The notes beneath the pieces were generated by a model, which was not told the origin of the DNA, made no database searches, and worked only from the letters and a program-made list of their open reading frames with translations. From JBASTI01 sp964374025 (GTDB taxonomy: Bacteria > Patescibacteriota > Minisyncoccia > Spechtbacterales > HO2-43-30), in NCBI GenBank assembly GCA_964374025.1, contig CAYJWU010000004.1:1-38151 (forward strand): a stretch of DNA of 38,151 nt. Direction: 5' to 3'. Both the position numbers and the translations under genes were made by a program. This document shows, in pieces, positions 7,741 through 16,400 of the stretch (its first letter is position 1; the number at the start of each line of letters is the position of its first letter).

Positions 7741-8505
7741 ATGAACCGATACTCACGATACTCAATACCGTTTGCTTTTGAACTTGTGGCTGTGGGGTTC
7801 TTGTCTCTGTTCGCCTTCGCACCCACTCAATACGCCGATGATCCCTTGCTACCTAAATCGTATTTCTGGCCAACCGCTGCTGTTCTGTTCTTTTTCATGC
7901 TTTTGTCTGTTTGGGGAATGATCGGCGTTGCTCTTTCAAAAATTAAAGAGAAAGCAGGCGAACTCGCCTTGCGCGAAGTCACTATTTCAAAGAAAAGCTG
8001 GCATTACCGGCTCAATACATGGGCAAACTTCGGTAAAGAGCCGCTCAAAGCCCGAAGCGAATGCGAATACTGGGCAAGGTTGTTCCACGGCCTATGCGGC
8101 ACACCCCTGGCTAAAATGCTTATTTATGTCGTTTCAACAATAATCCTATTGTTTGGATGGTTTTGCGGCGCACGGCTAAGTGGTCTGAACATCTTTGGGG
8201 ATAAGGGCACAGAGCTAGCCTTTAAGTCGGGCCATCAATTTGTCGGGCCGACTGTGTTTGCCCTTATGCTCATAGGCGGGCTTGCCGCTGGACTAACGCT
8301 TTCCGGCGCCGGCGCATCCATCCAACATATCCCACCGCCAACCGTAGGTATGGGTAAATGGGCCGGAGTCGTTATAGGTTCGCTGATTGGGGCAGTATTT
8401 GCTCTTCTCCTTCTCGCAGTGTTAGTGCGAACAATGGGGTCGCTCTTCTCCTATATTACCGCACGCGTCATTGGAGTGTGCCGCCCGATACAGTTTACTG
8501 ATTAG
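7741..8505 (+). CDS. Polytopic membrane protein, family not recognised
   Basis: 254 residues from ATG 7741, which has a strong AGGAGGTG just upstream; the same frame is open from 7618 but that reading has no ribosome site. Five hydrophobic segments are visible: about residues 8-25, 40-63, 115-135, 160-180 and 195-225. A charged cytoplasmic stretch rich in K and R sits between segments 2 and 3 (KISKKSWHYRLNTWANFGKEP region). No transporter or enzyme motif is apparent. It is followed by a good terminator and then by a second membrane protein with its own ribosome site. The pair may be accessory; I cannot name a function. Confidence 0.7.
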   Translation: MNRYSRYSIPFAFELVAVGFLSLFAFAPTQYADDPLLPKSYFWPTAAVLFFFMLLSVWGMIGVALSKIKEKAGELALREVTISKKSWHYRLNTWANFGKEPLKARSECEYWARLFHGLCGTPLAKMLIYVVSTIILLFGWFCGARLSGLNIFGDKGTELAFKSGHQFVGPTVFALMLIGGLAAGLTLSGAGASIQHIPPPTVGMGKWAGVVIGSLIGAVFALLLLAVLVRTMGSLFSYITARVIGVCRPIQFTD

Positions 8506-8524
8506 CGGAACAACAAGTAATCAG

Positions 8525-8553
8525 AGGCCAACGCATAGCGTCTGGCCTTTTTG
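8525..8553 (+). terminator. Rho-independent terminator
   Basis: AGGCCAACGC pairs with GCGT-C-TGGCCT around an ATA loop, followed by TTTTTG. It lies 20 bp after the 7741 gene. Confidence 0.7.
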
Positions 8554-8580
8554 TTAGAATAATACGGAGGTGGAGGGCTA

Positions 8581-9639
8581 ATGAATACGCGCGAGAGAAC
8601 GATTTTTGCGGAAAAAATGATAATTCCGGTGGGCCTTCTTGGGGCCTTGCTCTATGCTGTTGGGGGGCCGTGGGACCAACTGATACATGTCCAGCGCGGG
8701 CATACGCTTCTTGCGGTACCTCATCTTATAGTCGCGGGTGGGTTCTTTCTGTATATCTTTTCTGGCATGCTTGCCTTTTTTATACTGCGCGGCGGCCGTC
8801 TTTCTTCCGGAGAGCGAAATAGTCTAAAAGTTGTCGTGCTTGGAGCGATTTCGATCCCACTAGGTTGGGCATTTGACGAATCTTGGCACTGGATTTTCGG
8901 CACAGATATGACTGCCTGGAGCCCGCCTCACGTCGCCATATTCTTTGGCATGGGAAGCGTTTTACTTGGCCTCGCCTTACTTGAGGCGAATCGCAAAAAA
9001 CACTCCGGATGGTTTTCGTGGTCAGCCATGCGGCTTATGTTTTTCTTCGCTTCGATATTCTTTGTCGCGCTGTTTTTCTTTGTTGACTTCGATGCGCCAG
9101 GAATGGCGCAGTTTATAACATCTACGCGCCCATCGTTTTCCTATCCCATCGCGATAACCGGAACTATTGTCTTTCTGGCTTTACTCACAGTAAATGTGAC
9201 GCAACGACCCGGTTTTGCCACTATAGCCTCGCTTATTGCTTGGGGTTACTATGTCGGTATCGGCCTGCTTCTTGGCACCATTGACATAGCCGGTGATGAT
9301 CCGCGCAGAATCCTTCCTCCTTTCCCTATTTTCGTTCCCGCTATAGTTATCGACGTATTTCTTTTGGCAACATTGCGAAAACGAAGTTTCCCGCTCCCAT
9401 ATAGTACACATTTGTGGGCGTCCGTCCTCGCCGCTTCTCTGTGTTACGCAGGCGTTATTGTATGGGCAAAATTTTATACGCACCTTTCGCAGCAAGGATC
9501 CGAAGCGGCCATGCCTTGGATTGCATGGTACGTATTCGTGCTGGCGGTTGCGCTTCTTGCCGAAGCGGCCTCGTTCCGCATTTGCAGCTCGGCATCGAAA
9601 AAGATACCGACCAAACCGCGGTCCGATGACACTATTTGA
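8581..9639 (+). CDS. Polytopic membrane protein with conserved-looking His/Asp/Trp motifs
   Basis: 352 residues with about nine membrane segments spread over the whole length. Between the helices are polar motifs that look functional: GGPWDQLIHVQRGH (residues 26-40), FDESWHWIFGTD (98-110) and WSPPHVAIFFG (113-123). Histidines next to aspartate and tryptophan at membrane edges could bind a metal or haem, but this is only a suggestion; I do not recognise the family. The start has GGAGGTGGAGGG just upstream. A terminator follows at 9650, so the gene is probably a single unit or shares a transcript only by read-through with the 7741 gene. Confidence 0.75.
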   Translation: MNTRERTIFAEKMIIPVGLLGALLYAVGGPWDQLIHVQRGHTLLAVPHLIVAGGFFLYIFSGMLAFFILRGGRLSSGERNSLKVVVLGAISIPLGWAFDESWHWIFGTDMTAWSPPHVAIFFGMGSVLLGLALLEANRKKHSGWFSWSAMRLMFFFASIFFVALFFFVDFDAPGMAQFITSTRPSFSYPIAITGTIVFLALLTVNVTQRPGFATIASLIAWGYYVGIGLLLGTIDIAGDDPRRILPPFPIFVPAIVIDVFLLATLRKRSFPLPYSTHLWASVLAASLCYAGVIVWAKFYTHLSQQGSEAAMPWIAWYVFVLAVALLAEAASFRICSSASKKIPTKPRSDDTI

Positions 9640-9649
9640 CCAATAGAAT

Positions 9650-9678
9650 AGGCCTCCCAAATGAGGCCTTGTTTATTT
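9650..9678 (+). terminator. Rho-independent terminator
   Basis: AGGCCTC (9650-9656) pairs with GAGGCCT (9663-9669), followed by a T-rich tail. Confidence 0.65.
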
Positions 9679-9794
9679 TCGAACTTGGTATTAAGGGTAA
9701 AAAGTTATCACGGTCGGATAAGAGGATTGTTAAATTTACTTATGATTTTATAAATAGATATCGCCCTGCGCTTGAAGCATTAGCCAAAAAATAA
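9669..9794 (+). pseudogene. Possible C-terminal gene fragment
   Basis: This frame ends KGKKLSRSDKRIVKFTYDFI..RYRPALEALAKK-stop, which reads like the C-terminus of a real soluble protein. It has only a TTG as possible start and overlaps the terminator of the previous gene. I see no family. The rest of 9640-9857 holds nothing recognisable. Confidence 0.25.
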
Positions 9795-9857
9795 AAAAAC
9801 TGTACACCCCTCAAATCGCCAAATGGCTCAAGAAAAATTCGCGGAAATCTTAAAATG

Positions 9858-9928
9858 TGGACCTGGGGAGAATCGGACTCCCGCCTCCGCAATGCGAATG
9901 CGGCGTTTTGCCACTTAACTACAGGCCC
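9858..9928 (-). tRNA. tRNA-Ala (anticodon CGC)
   Basis: 71 nt. The acceptor GGGCCTG pairs with CAGGTCC and contains the G3:U70 pair that identifies tRNA-Ala; the discriminator is A73. The anticodon arm is CCGCA-TTCGCAT-TGCGG. No CCA is encoded. The T loop reads TCCGATT, so position 55 is C and not the usual U. Confidence 0.93.
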
Positions 9929-9944
9929 ATTTGCTGTAAACTTG

Positions 9945-10016
9945 TCGGGGCACTGGGAGTTGAACCCAGCGTCTCATCGTCCCGAACGATGCGTGTTGCC
10001 GCTACACTATGCCCCG
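9945..10016 (-). tRNA. tRNA-Pro (anticodon CGG)
   Basis: 72 nt. The acceptor CGGGGCA pairs with TGCCCCG, A73; C1:G72 is typical for tRNA-Pro. The anticodon arm is CATCG-TTCGGGA-CGATG and the T arm CTGGG-TTCAACT-CCCAG. No CCA is encoded. The gene starts 1 nt after the stop of the CCA-adding enzyme gene, so it is almost surely on the same transcript. Confidence 0.95.
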
Positions 10017-10017
10017 T

Positions 10018-11529
10018 TTACTTTACCCAATACTTCTCCTTCACCTCCTCATCCACGGCTTTTTCAAACTCCTGCCCTTTTTCCCTCGCTTTTTGGGTAA
10101 GTTCTCCCAACTTGCGATCTTGCAATTTCCCAAGTTCCTCTGCCTTGTTTTTTAAATATTTCTTAGTATTTCGCTTTGGCTCATCCAGCACTTCATCAAG
10201 CAAAATGGCCAATATTTGCCCCACTTTAGGCCCCGGCTCAATTCCCAAAAGCTCCATTACATCATCGCCATTTATCTTTAACAACTTCGCCGAAATTGGG
10301 TCTTTCTGCACCTTTTCCACCATATACTGAAAATGCCGAAGGCGATAGGGCTCCGGCTTTGGCACGCCAGACCCCATTCTGTCGCAAATACGCACCTTTA
10401 TAAGGTCATCCATATTCTCCGGGCCCACCTTTGCCACAAGCCGACGTACTGATTTCGCGGTGACCTCGCCCACATTATAGTAAAAAAGATGGTGCTTGAC
10501 AAGCATGCTTATATTGTTTTCTAATTTCAACGGAAAACGGAGGCGCCGCAAAATTTTACTTGTAATTTTTCCTCCGGCAATCTCGTGCCCATAAAAAGTT
10601 GAGTCCGGTCCATCCCCTCTTTTAGTCTGGGGCTTGCCAACGTCATGAAGCAATGCCGCAAGTTTCACATGAAAAGGATAATCGTGCTCCGCACCCCATT
10701 TTAGAGATAAGAGATTATGTTCAAAGACGGTGTAGATGTGATGTTTATTCTGCCCCACGCCTATGCCAAAGGCAAGTTCCGGCAAAATAACGTGGAGGAG
10801 ACCGGAGTCTCTCAAGAGAAGAACGCCGTCATACGCGTTCTTGGAGTCAATAATCTTGATAAACTCATCTCGTACACGCTCTTTCGCGATAAGGTCTATT
10901 GATTTGGCTCTTTCTTTTATCGCCTCAAATGTAGCTTCAACAATGGAAAACCCGAGCTCCGTAGCCAGTCTTACCGCCCTCACCATTCTAAGCGCGTCTT
11001 CGTTGAACCTGTCTTTTGGCTCCCCCACCGCGCGTATAAGTTTGTTTTTAAGGTCCTCTTGGCCGTTGAATAAATCGGTGATCTTGCCCTCTTTGGTCAT
11101 CGCAATTGCGTTTATCGTAAAATCTCTCCGCCTCAAATCCTCGTCTAATGACGCGGTAAATCGCACTTCGTCAGGATGGCGCTTGTCCGTATATTTTTCC
11201 TCTGTTCTATAAGTCGTAATCTCCACAACCTCTAATTGCGGCTTTTTTGAATCAGTTTTCACGCCCACTGTGCCGAATTTATTTTCATAAAAACTGTCCG
11301 GAAAAAGTTTTTGCACTTCATCTGGTTTTGCGTTTGTTGTAATATCCCAATCTTTTGGCTCAACGGCAAGCCCTCCTTCGCCCCTCCTTCGCACAAGGCT
11401 ACGGAAGGGCATAGCAAGGCTTCGGTGGGCAAGCAAAAGGTCGCGCACGCAACCGCCGACTATATAGGCCTCGAATCCTGCTTTTTCAAGGATTTCCAGT
11501 ATGGTTTTTACTTCATTGGGTATGGTCAT
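10018..11529 (-). CDS. cca: CCA tRNA nucleotidyltransferase with HD domain
   Basis: 503 residues; adds or repairs the 3' CCA of tRNAs, which is needed here because none of the tRNAs in the window encodes it. The class II nucleotidyltransferase head shows GGCVRD (25-30) and the D60-x-D62 pair in KDWDITTNA, then RRRDFTINAIA near 132. An HD domain (HVKLAALLHDVGKPQ) follows in the second half, and a lysine-rich tail ends the protein. Residues about 34-54 come from a 63-bp in-frame insertion between RDLLLA and VEPKDWD, right in the active-site region. A GAGG ribosome site precedes ATG 11529. tRNA-Pro and tRNA-Ala follow directly downstream. Confidence 0.92.
   Translation of the reverse strand: MTIPNEVKTILEILEKAGFEAYIVGGCVRDLLLAHRSLAMPFRSLVRRRGEGGLAVEPKDWDITTNAKPDEVQKLFPDSFYENKFGTVGVKTDSKKPQLEVVEITTYRTEEKYTDKRHPDEVRFTASLDEDLRRRDFTINAIAMTKEGKITDLFNGQEDLKNKLIRAVGEPKDRFNEDALRMVRAVRLATELGFSIVEATFEAIKERAKSIDLIAKERVRDEFIKIIDSKNAYDGVLLLRDSGLLHVILPELAFGIGVGQNKHHIYTVFEHNLLSLKWGAEHDYPFHVKLAALLHDVGKPQTKRGDGPDSTFYGHEIAGGKITSKILRRLRFPLKLENNISMLVKHHLFYYNVGEVTAKSVRRLVAKVGPENMDDLIKVRICDRMGSGVPKPEPYRLRHFQYMVEKVQKDPISAKLLKINGDDVMELLGIEPGPKVGQILAILLDEVLDEPKRNTKKYLKNKAEELGKLQDRKLGELTQKAREKGQEFEKAVDEEVKEKYWVK
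11365..11434. repeat. In-frame palindromic insertion in cca (63-bp unit, 7-bp direct repeats)
   Basis: GGCAAGC occurs at 11365-11371 and 11428-11434, 63 bp apart (21 codons). The unit contains CCTCCTTCG repeats and an imperfect inverted repeat (CCTTCG / CGGAAGG). Similar CCTCCTTCG...CGGAGG hairpins occur between genes at 32711-32736. Confidence 0.75.
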
Positions 11530-11614
11530 AAATAACCTCGCGTTCTTACTACCTCACCCCATGGGGTGAGGTAAAAAAACGGATAATATATTTTCATTGT
11601 AGGCGTAATCACGC

Positions 11615-11643
11615 TTTTCAGCAAGGCAGGAATGTGGTATAAT
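11615..11643 (+). promoter_or_regulatory. Promoter of tRNA-Arg
   Basis: TATAAT at 11638-11643, 8 nt before the tRNA; TTTTCA at 11615-11620 with a 17-bp spacer as a weak -35. Confidence 0.5.
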
Positions 11644-11651
11644 TTGAACGC

Positions 11652-11723
11652 GCCCTCGTAGCTTAACGGATAAAGTACTGGTCTTCGGAACCAGTGATGC
11701 GGGTTCAACTCCTGCCGGGGGCA
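11652..11723 (+). tRNA. tRNA-Arg (anticodon TCG)
   Basis: 72 nt. The acceptor GCCCTCG pairs with CGGGGGC (one T:G pair), A73. The anticodon arm is CTGGT-CTTCGGA-ACCAG and the T arm GCGGG-TTCAACT-CCTGC. No CCA is encoded. The last 16 nt plus one base recur at 12858-12874. Confidence 0.93.
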
Positions 11724-11724
11724 C
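11708..11724 (+). repeat. 17-bp direct repeat at tRNA-Arg 3' end (att-like, left)
   Basis: ACTCCTGCCGGGGGCAC, identical to 12858-12874. The pair brackets 1.13 kb with a GC-rich metallopeptidase-like gene. Confidence 0.6.
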
Positions 11725-11736
11725 TATGCCTTGGTT

Positions 11737-11770
11737 CGCCCGGTCATACGACCGGGCGGCTTTTCCCTTT
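11737..11770 (+). terminator. Rho-independent terminator after tRNA-Arg
   Basis: GCCCGGTC (11738-11745) pairs with GACCGGGC (11750-11757), followed by T-rich sequence. Confidence 0.7.
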
Positions 11771-11816
11771 TTGGTGTTCATAATCTCGTTTTAAGCGTAC
11801 GCAAGCTCCGCTACAA

Positions 11817-11853
11817 CGCAACAACCCCTCCGTCTAGGCGGAGGAGTTGTTGG
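11817..11853 (-). terminator. Stem-loop behind the metallopeptidase-like gene
   Basis: A long stem (CAACAAC..CCTCCG with CGGAGG..GTTGTTG) lies about 25 bp after the stop at 11876. There is no strong T-run on the minus strand, so it may protect the mRNA end instead of terminating. Confidence 0.45.
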
Positions 11854-11875
11854 ATCGCTCTTTCAAATCAAATCG

Positions 11876-12688
11876 TTATTCAGCCCAGAGAACGAAGGTG
11901 AAGAGTTTCTCGCCGTTACCGAGGTCGCGCCCGTAGAGAGACGGACGACCTTGGCCGTCGCGGCGAAGGACCGTTCCCCATTCACTCGGATTGGAGACAT
12001 CCGCGCCCGGAGCAAGACCACTCCTGCCCGGTCCGCTCGGAGCCGAAGCAAGAAGTGTGGTGTAGCTGTCGAGGTGCGCGTAGATCGATGCGAGCTGATC
12101 GAAGTCATGCGTGTTCGGATTCAGGTTCGAGGGCGGGCCGTCGGGATTCGACGTATAGTCCATGCAGCTGCCGAGATTCGAATTATCGAAGTTCTCGTCC
12201 TGATGGGCAAGACCGAACGTGTGGCCCACCTCCTGACACATCACGAACTGCCGCCACGAGGGCGTGTTGTACGGAGCGGCGTTGAAGTATGTGTCGTTCA
12301 TCTTCGAGACGCCCTGCGCGATGTGGTTATTCGAATCAATCCAGATTTGGGCCAAGCCCAACCAGCCGTTATAGCCGTAGGCCTTGCTGCAGACCTCTAC
12401 CCGCCCTTTTGTGGGGCGGCAGTTCCCTTTGGCTTGACCCGCAACGACGGTTGTATCGAGCACATTCGACTGGCTCCAGTCGTAGGAAGCCGTCGTAAGA
12501 TGTGAATCCCACGTCGCAGAAACGTTATCTCCGAGCTTCAGCGTAAAGGGGTTCGACGTCCCCGCCCAATGGTAGGGACCCCACGAGTGCGTTGCGTAGG
12601 CAATGCTCCCCGCGGCGATCAGAACCGCGAACGCGAAGACGCCCACAACTAACCGTAACGAGAGTTTATTTGTAAAAAATTTCTTCAT
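11876..12688 (-). CDS. Secreted matrixin-like metallopeptidase homologue with QExxH motif
   Basis: 270 residues with a signal peptide (residues 1-32, ending SIAYA). The core has CQEVGHTFGLAHQDE: E153, H156, G159 and H162 fit the metzincin HExxHxxGxxH, but the first His is Gln (Q152). A Met-turn-like CMDYT follows at 175-179. It is therefore either an inactive or altered protease, or a family that uses another ligand; C151 and D164 stand close. Base composition is clearly richer in G and C than the neighbours, and the gene stands alone between 17-bp copies of the tRNA-Arg 3' end, which suggests transfer. I recall related proteins with Q at this site in actinobacteria, but could not check. Confidence 0.75.
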   Translation of the reverse strand: MKKFFTNKLSLRLVVGVFAFAVLIAAGSIAYATHSWGPYHWAGTSNPFTLKLGDNVSATWDSHLTTASYDWSQSNVLDTTVVAGQAKGNCRPTKGRVEVCSKAYGYNGWLGLAQIWIDSNNHIAQGVSKMNDTYFNAAPYNTPSWRQFVMCQEVGHTFGLAHQDENFDNSNLGSCMDYTSNPDGPPSNLNPNTHDFDQLASIYAHLDSYTTLLASAPSGPGRSGLAPGADVSNPSEWGTVLRRDGQGRPSLYGRDLGNGEKLFTFVLWAE

Positions 12689-12837
12689 AAATTATATCAA
12701 TTATATCAGTAAAAATATTGTCGACCTTGCGCCGTGGAAACTATATCACAGCCGTATATACCTCCATTATACACCCCTACACCCATAAGTCAAACAGCGG
12801 ATGTGCCGCGGAGCGCCTTAATCCTCTCTTCTGCGGG

Positions 12838-12861
12838 GGGGTCGGATGACCCCCCCGACTC
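12838..12861. repeat. GC-rich perfect hairpin next to att-like repeat
   Basis: CGGGGGGGTC pairs with GACCCCCCCG around a GGAT loop. It abuts the second copy of the tRNA-Arg 3' end. The rest of 12689-12927 is AT-rich and without a gene. Confidence 0.55.
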
Positions 12862-12874
12862 CTGCCGGGGGCAC
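12858..12874 (+). repeat. 17-bp direct repeat (att-like, right)
   Basis: Exact copy of 11708-11724, without a tRNA around it. Confidence 0.6.
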
Positions 12875-12914
12875 ATATTACTTATGCACAGTTCTTTTCG
12901 CTGTGTTTTTTTGT

Positions 12915-12920
12915 TATAAT
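12915..12920 (+). promoter_or_regulatory. -10 box of the pilin gene, probably leaderless
   Basis: TATAAT ends 7 nt before ATG 12928, so transcription should start at or just before the start codon. No ribosome site is present. Confidence 0.5.
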
Positions 12921-12927
12921 AAAGACG

Positions 12928-13479
12928 ATGTTTTTAGCAACAAAAAATAGAAAATTAAAACTAATTACGATCACGGCTGGATTTGCTTTGGCGTTGTCTT
13001 TTTCCGCGTTTGCTTTTACGGCACAAGCCGTTACCGCAATAGACACTGGTTCGGTTGCGCCTACCGGCGAACAGCAGATCTCGTCAGGAGCTCAAAGCGA
13101 ACCTGCGGCCCAAAAGGGGATTGTGAAATGCGGGCTTAGAACCAACGATCTAAAAACGATAGACGTAGACGAATCGGCTCCCTGCACGTTCTGTGATTTT
13201 TTTGTTCTTCTAAACCGCATCGTAAACTGGGTTATATTAATAATTGTGCCCTCGATTGCCGTACTGTTCGTGCTTTTCGGCGGCTTTCTGCTTGCCACCT
13301 CCCGCGGCAATCCGGGCCAGTCCCAAAAAGGGAAGGATATGCTAATCTGGACTTTTGCGGGATACGCCGTGATATTCGTGGGCTGGATGGTGCTTAACTC
13401 ACTACTTTCTGGAATAGGAGTAATGGAGTGGACCGGCCTCGCAGACGGCTGGTGGCAGTTTTCGTGCGGAGTTAAATAA
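12928..13479 (+). CDS. VirB2/TrbC-like pilin membrane protein
   Basis: 183 residues. A signal peptide (about 1-34, ending AFTAQA) is followed by a polar stretch, then a module with V-K-CG......VDESAPCTFCDFF, a first membrane helix (WVILIIVPSIAVLFVLFGGFLLA), the loop TSRGNPGQSQKGK, a second helix (LIWTFAGYAVIFVGWMVL), and an end with WTG..DGWWQFSC. Two helices with a short charged loop and a signal peptide fit VirB2/TrbC pilins of type IV secretion. The same module, with the same cysteines and tryptophans, recurs inside the 1379-residue protein encoded 5 bp downstream. Both are likely co-transcribed. The pilin role is inferred from topology. Confidence 0.75.
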   Translation: MFLATKNRKLKLITITAGFALALSFSAFAFTAQAVTAIDTGSVAPTGEQQISSGAQSEPAAQKGIVKCGLRTNDLKTIDVDESAPCTFCDFFVLLNRIVNWVILIIVPSIAVLFVLFGGFLLATSRGNPGQSQKGKDMLIWTFAGYAVIFVGWMVLNSLLSGIGVMEWTGLADGWWQFSCGVK

Positions 13480-13484
13480 ATATT

Positions 13485-16400
13485 ATGGGGGGGAGAAATA
13501 TAATTCATAAAAAGAAGTTATTGCTTTTTGGCGCTGTCATAATCGCTTTTTTTGTTTTTGTAGAGCCGCTTTTTGGCAGTAAAATATATGCTTTCGGACA
13601 TCCCGATGTTACCGCGCTTGACGTAGAGTTTGTGAGTCCAAACGCGGGCAGTCCCCTAAGGCCGGACTTTAAGGTGCGCTACAAAATAAATGACACTACC
13701 CCAAACGACATCGGGGGAGATCCCCAATTCGGAGCGCTTCATACCAAAAATGGCGATCTAGGCTGGATAGGCCGGGGCGGAATAGAAAGTTTTCAGGAAA
13801 CATTTATCAAACAGGAATGGTGCAATGTAGAAGGCACAAACACATGCGGCGTCAGAATTCGCGCGTCAGACACGGCTAGCCATATTACTCAAGCCGAAAG
13901 ATTTTTCACCATAGACACTACCCCGCCGCAAATTGCAATCAGCTCCAACAGCAGTGATCCTACGCAAAAAACAGACGCATCGTTTAGGTTCTCTGCCTCG
14001 GACGCTTACGGAGTAGATCGTATAGAATGCGCGCTTGATGAGCAGCCCTTTGGCGTTTGTGAATCGCCAAAAGAATACAAAAATATCTTTCCTGGCGGCA
14101 GACATGTTTTTAAGGTACGCGCGCGTGATAAAGCTGGCAACTCCGCGGAAAAAACTCTGGAGTGGACAATAGATTCCACTCCTCCAACAGTAATTTCAGG
14201 CCTTTCAGGCGCAGGTCCCACTTACTTTTCCGGAAATTTAAACTGGGCATCTCCCGAAGAGTTTGCGAGGTTGCTTAGCAAAATTATACCGGCCTCCCGG
14301 TATGATATTAGATATTCTAGGGAGCCGATAACCGAAGAAAACTGGAATGAAACAACCGCTATAATTCACAATGAACCAATTCCAAAAGCGCCGGGAAGCC
14401 CGGAAAGTATGAGAGTCGGCCCGGAGAATGACAGGGGAGAGGATTTTAAGAATCTGCGCCTTGGCGATATTTCCAACATATTAAGCGCCAATATCAAGCA
14501 TTATTTCGCGATAAAATCGCGCGACGATAACTGGAACTGGTCCAAAATACAGCAAATCGCTCCATCTTTCTGGACAAATCGCGATCCTTGCGATTACGAC
14601 GCGGACCGTTTGTATAGCCCAAAATCCGGCTGCGGCCCCAAAGTTTGCAACCCCAACCTTGAATCGTGTGATCTCTACGACAATCCATACGGATGGGGAC
14701 TGCCCGGGGATTGGCCATACGACAAACGCGACGAAGAATGGATACGAACATTCGGCGCGACATCAAACGACCTTGACCAAGACGGAGAAGGAGTAGCGGC
14801 CGCAAGAATCGGAGTAAATCAGACCACAAAGGAAGAAATTACGGGTTATCCAAAACAAGCGGGCACCGACTGGTACGATAACCCCTTTACCCTGGACTTC
14901 TTTGAACTTTCTTTGAGGCCCGCGCTAAAACAACTTTCGGACACAATAAACGATCTTGATCTTGATACTTTTGTTTCCGGGGACTGGAAAAATACTTTTG
15001 GCGGAGACGCGGGCGAAGAGCCAACGAGCTACGATATTAGCGGTCTCATATACCCCGGCGCAGCGGAAAATACCTGCTTCAACTGCACCGCGTATAGCCC
15101 CGATCCTGCGACCGGAAGAATACCTCCCGGCAAAATACAAGCGACCACAAACGAAAACAGGGCCGTGGGTCAAGTCGAGGCATACTACGCCGACTTGCCA
15201 ATTGGACAGTATGAGGTGATAAAACAGGGGACAATAGACAAAAAAAGACCGACTATTGCCGCGTCCGCGCAATGCAGAGACGGCCTAAACAATGACCTTC
15301 AAAGCGGCACTGACAGCAGCGAGGACGCGCGCGATCCAAACAGGGAAATAAACTGTCCGACAAAGTTTGAAATAATCAAAAATACCTCTCCTTCAAGCGA
15401 ATTTACTCCGAGCGCGTCGGTGCTGAAAGCTGCTATTTTCCCGGATGTCGGCTTGGTCCAGTGCGGAAGAAACGCCGACGACTATAGAACCCCAGTAGAT
15501 GAAAGCGCGAACTGTAACATATGCCATTTTTTCTATACTATCTTCACCATTAAAAATCTTGTGATTTCGCGCCTTATGCCTTTTATTGTAGCGCTTGCTA
15601 TTGTTGCTGGAGGACTCATGATAGCGCTCTCGCGGGGCTCGGTGGACACATATCAAAGAGGTAAAAAAACTATAGTATTGGCAATTTCGGCCTACGCTCT
15701 GACTTTACTTGTCTGGACTTTAATAAGTCTTTTCTTTATCTTAATCGGCTCGGCAAAATGGACGGGCCTTACCCACAAGGACGGAGAAATATCAGGCGGA
15801 TGGTGGACTTTTACGTGCGAACTCGGCGGAAAAGTTATCGCGGACTTTTCCGCTTCGCCGGATAGCGGAGTCGCGCCATTTGAAGTGCGCTTTACGGACT
15901 TGTCGCTTGGGGAAAAGATAATTTCATGGCAATGGAACTTTGGCGATGGCGGGACAAGCGCCGATCAAAGTCCAGGGCATACGTACACAACAAACGGTCC
16001 CCATACTGTAACTTTGCTGGTTCTGGCGCAAGACGGCGCAAGCGGCAAAAAAACAAAGACCATACATTACGCGCCGACTGCTGATTTTGCGGCAGATAAA
16101 ACTCACGGCCGCTCGCCCCACAAAGTGCGCTTTCAAGACAAATCTACCGGAGAAATAGAAAGGTGGAGCTGGGACTTTGACGGAGACAACAGAGAGGATT
16201 CATCTGAAAAAAATCCGCAGTACACCTATGCGGTACCGGGACCTTACAGGGTAAAGCTTACGGTTTTCGGTCCCGGCGGGCAGGACCTGCCTGCCGGTAT
16301 GCAGGATACGGAGAGTAAAGTAAGCTATATTTTTGCTTATCCAAAGCCAATCCAACCCATTGCGAGCTTTTCGGCTTCCGCTGTTCCAGACCCGCCATCC

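Noticed and set aside
11951..12505. 184-codon open frame on the plus strand opposite the metallopeptidase-like gene
   Set aside because: It is rich in R and C without a start signal, and exists because the GC-rich opposite gene has few stops in other frames.
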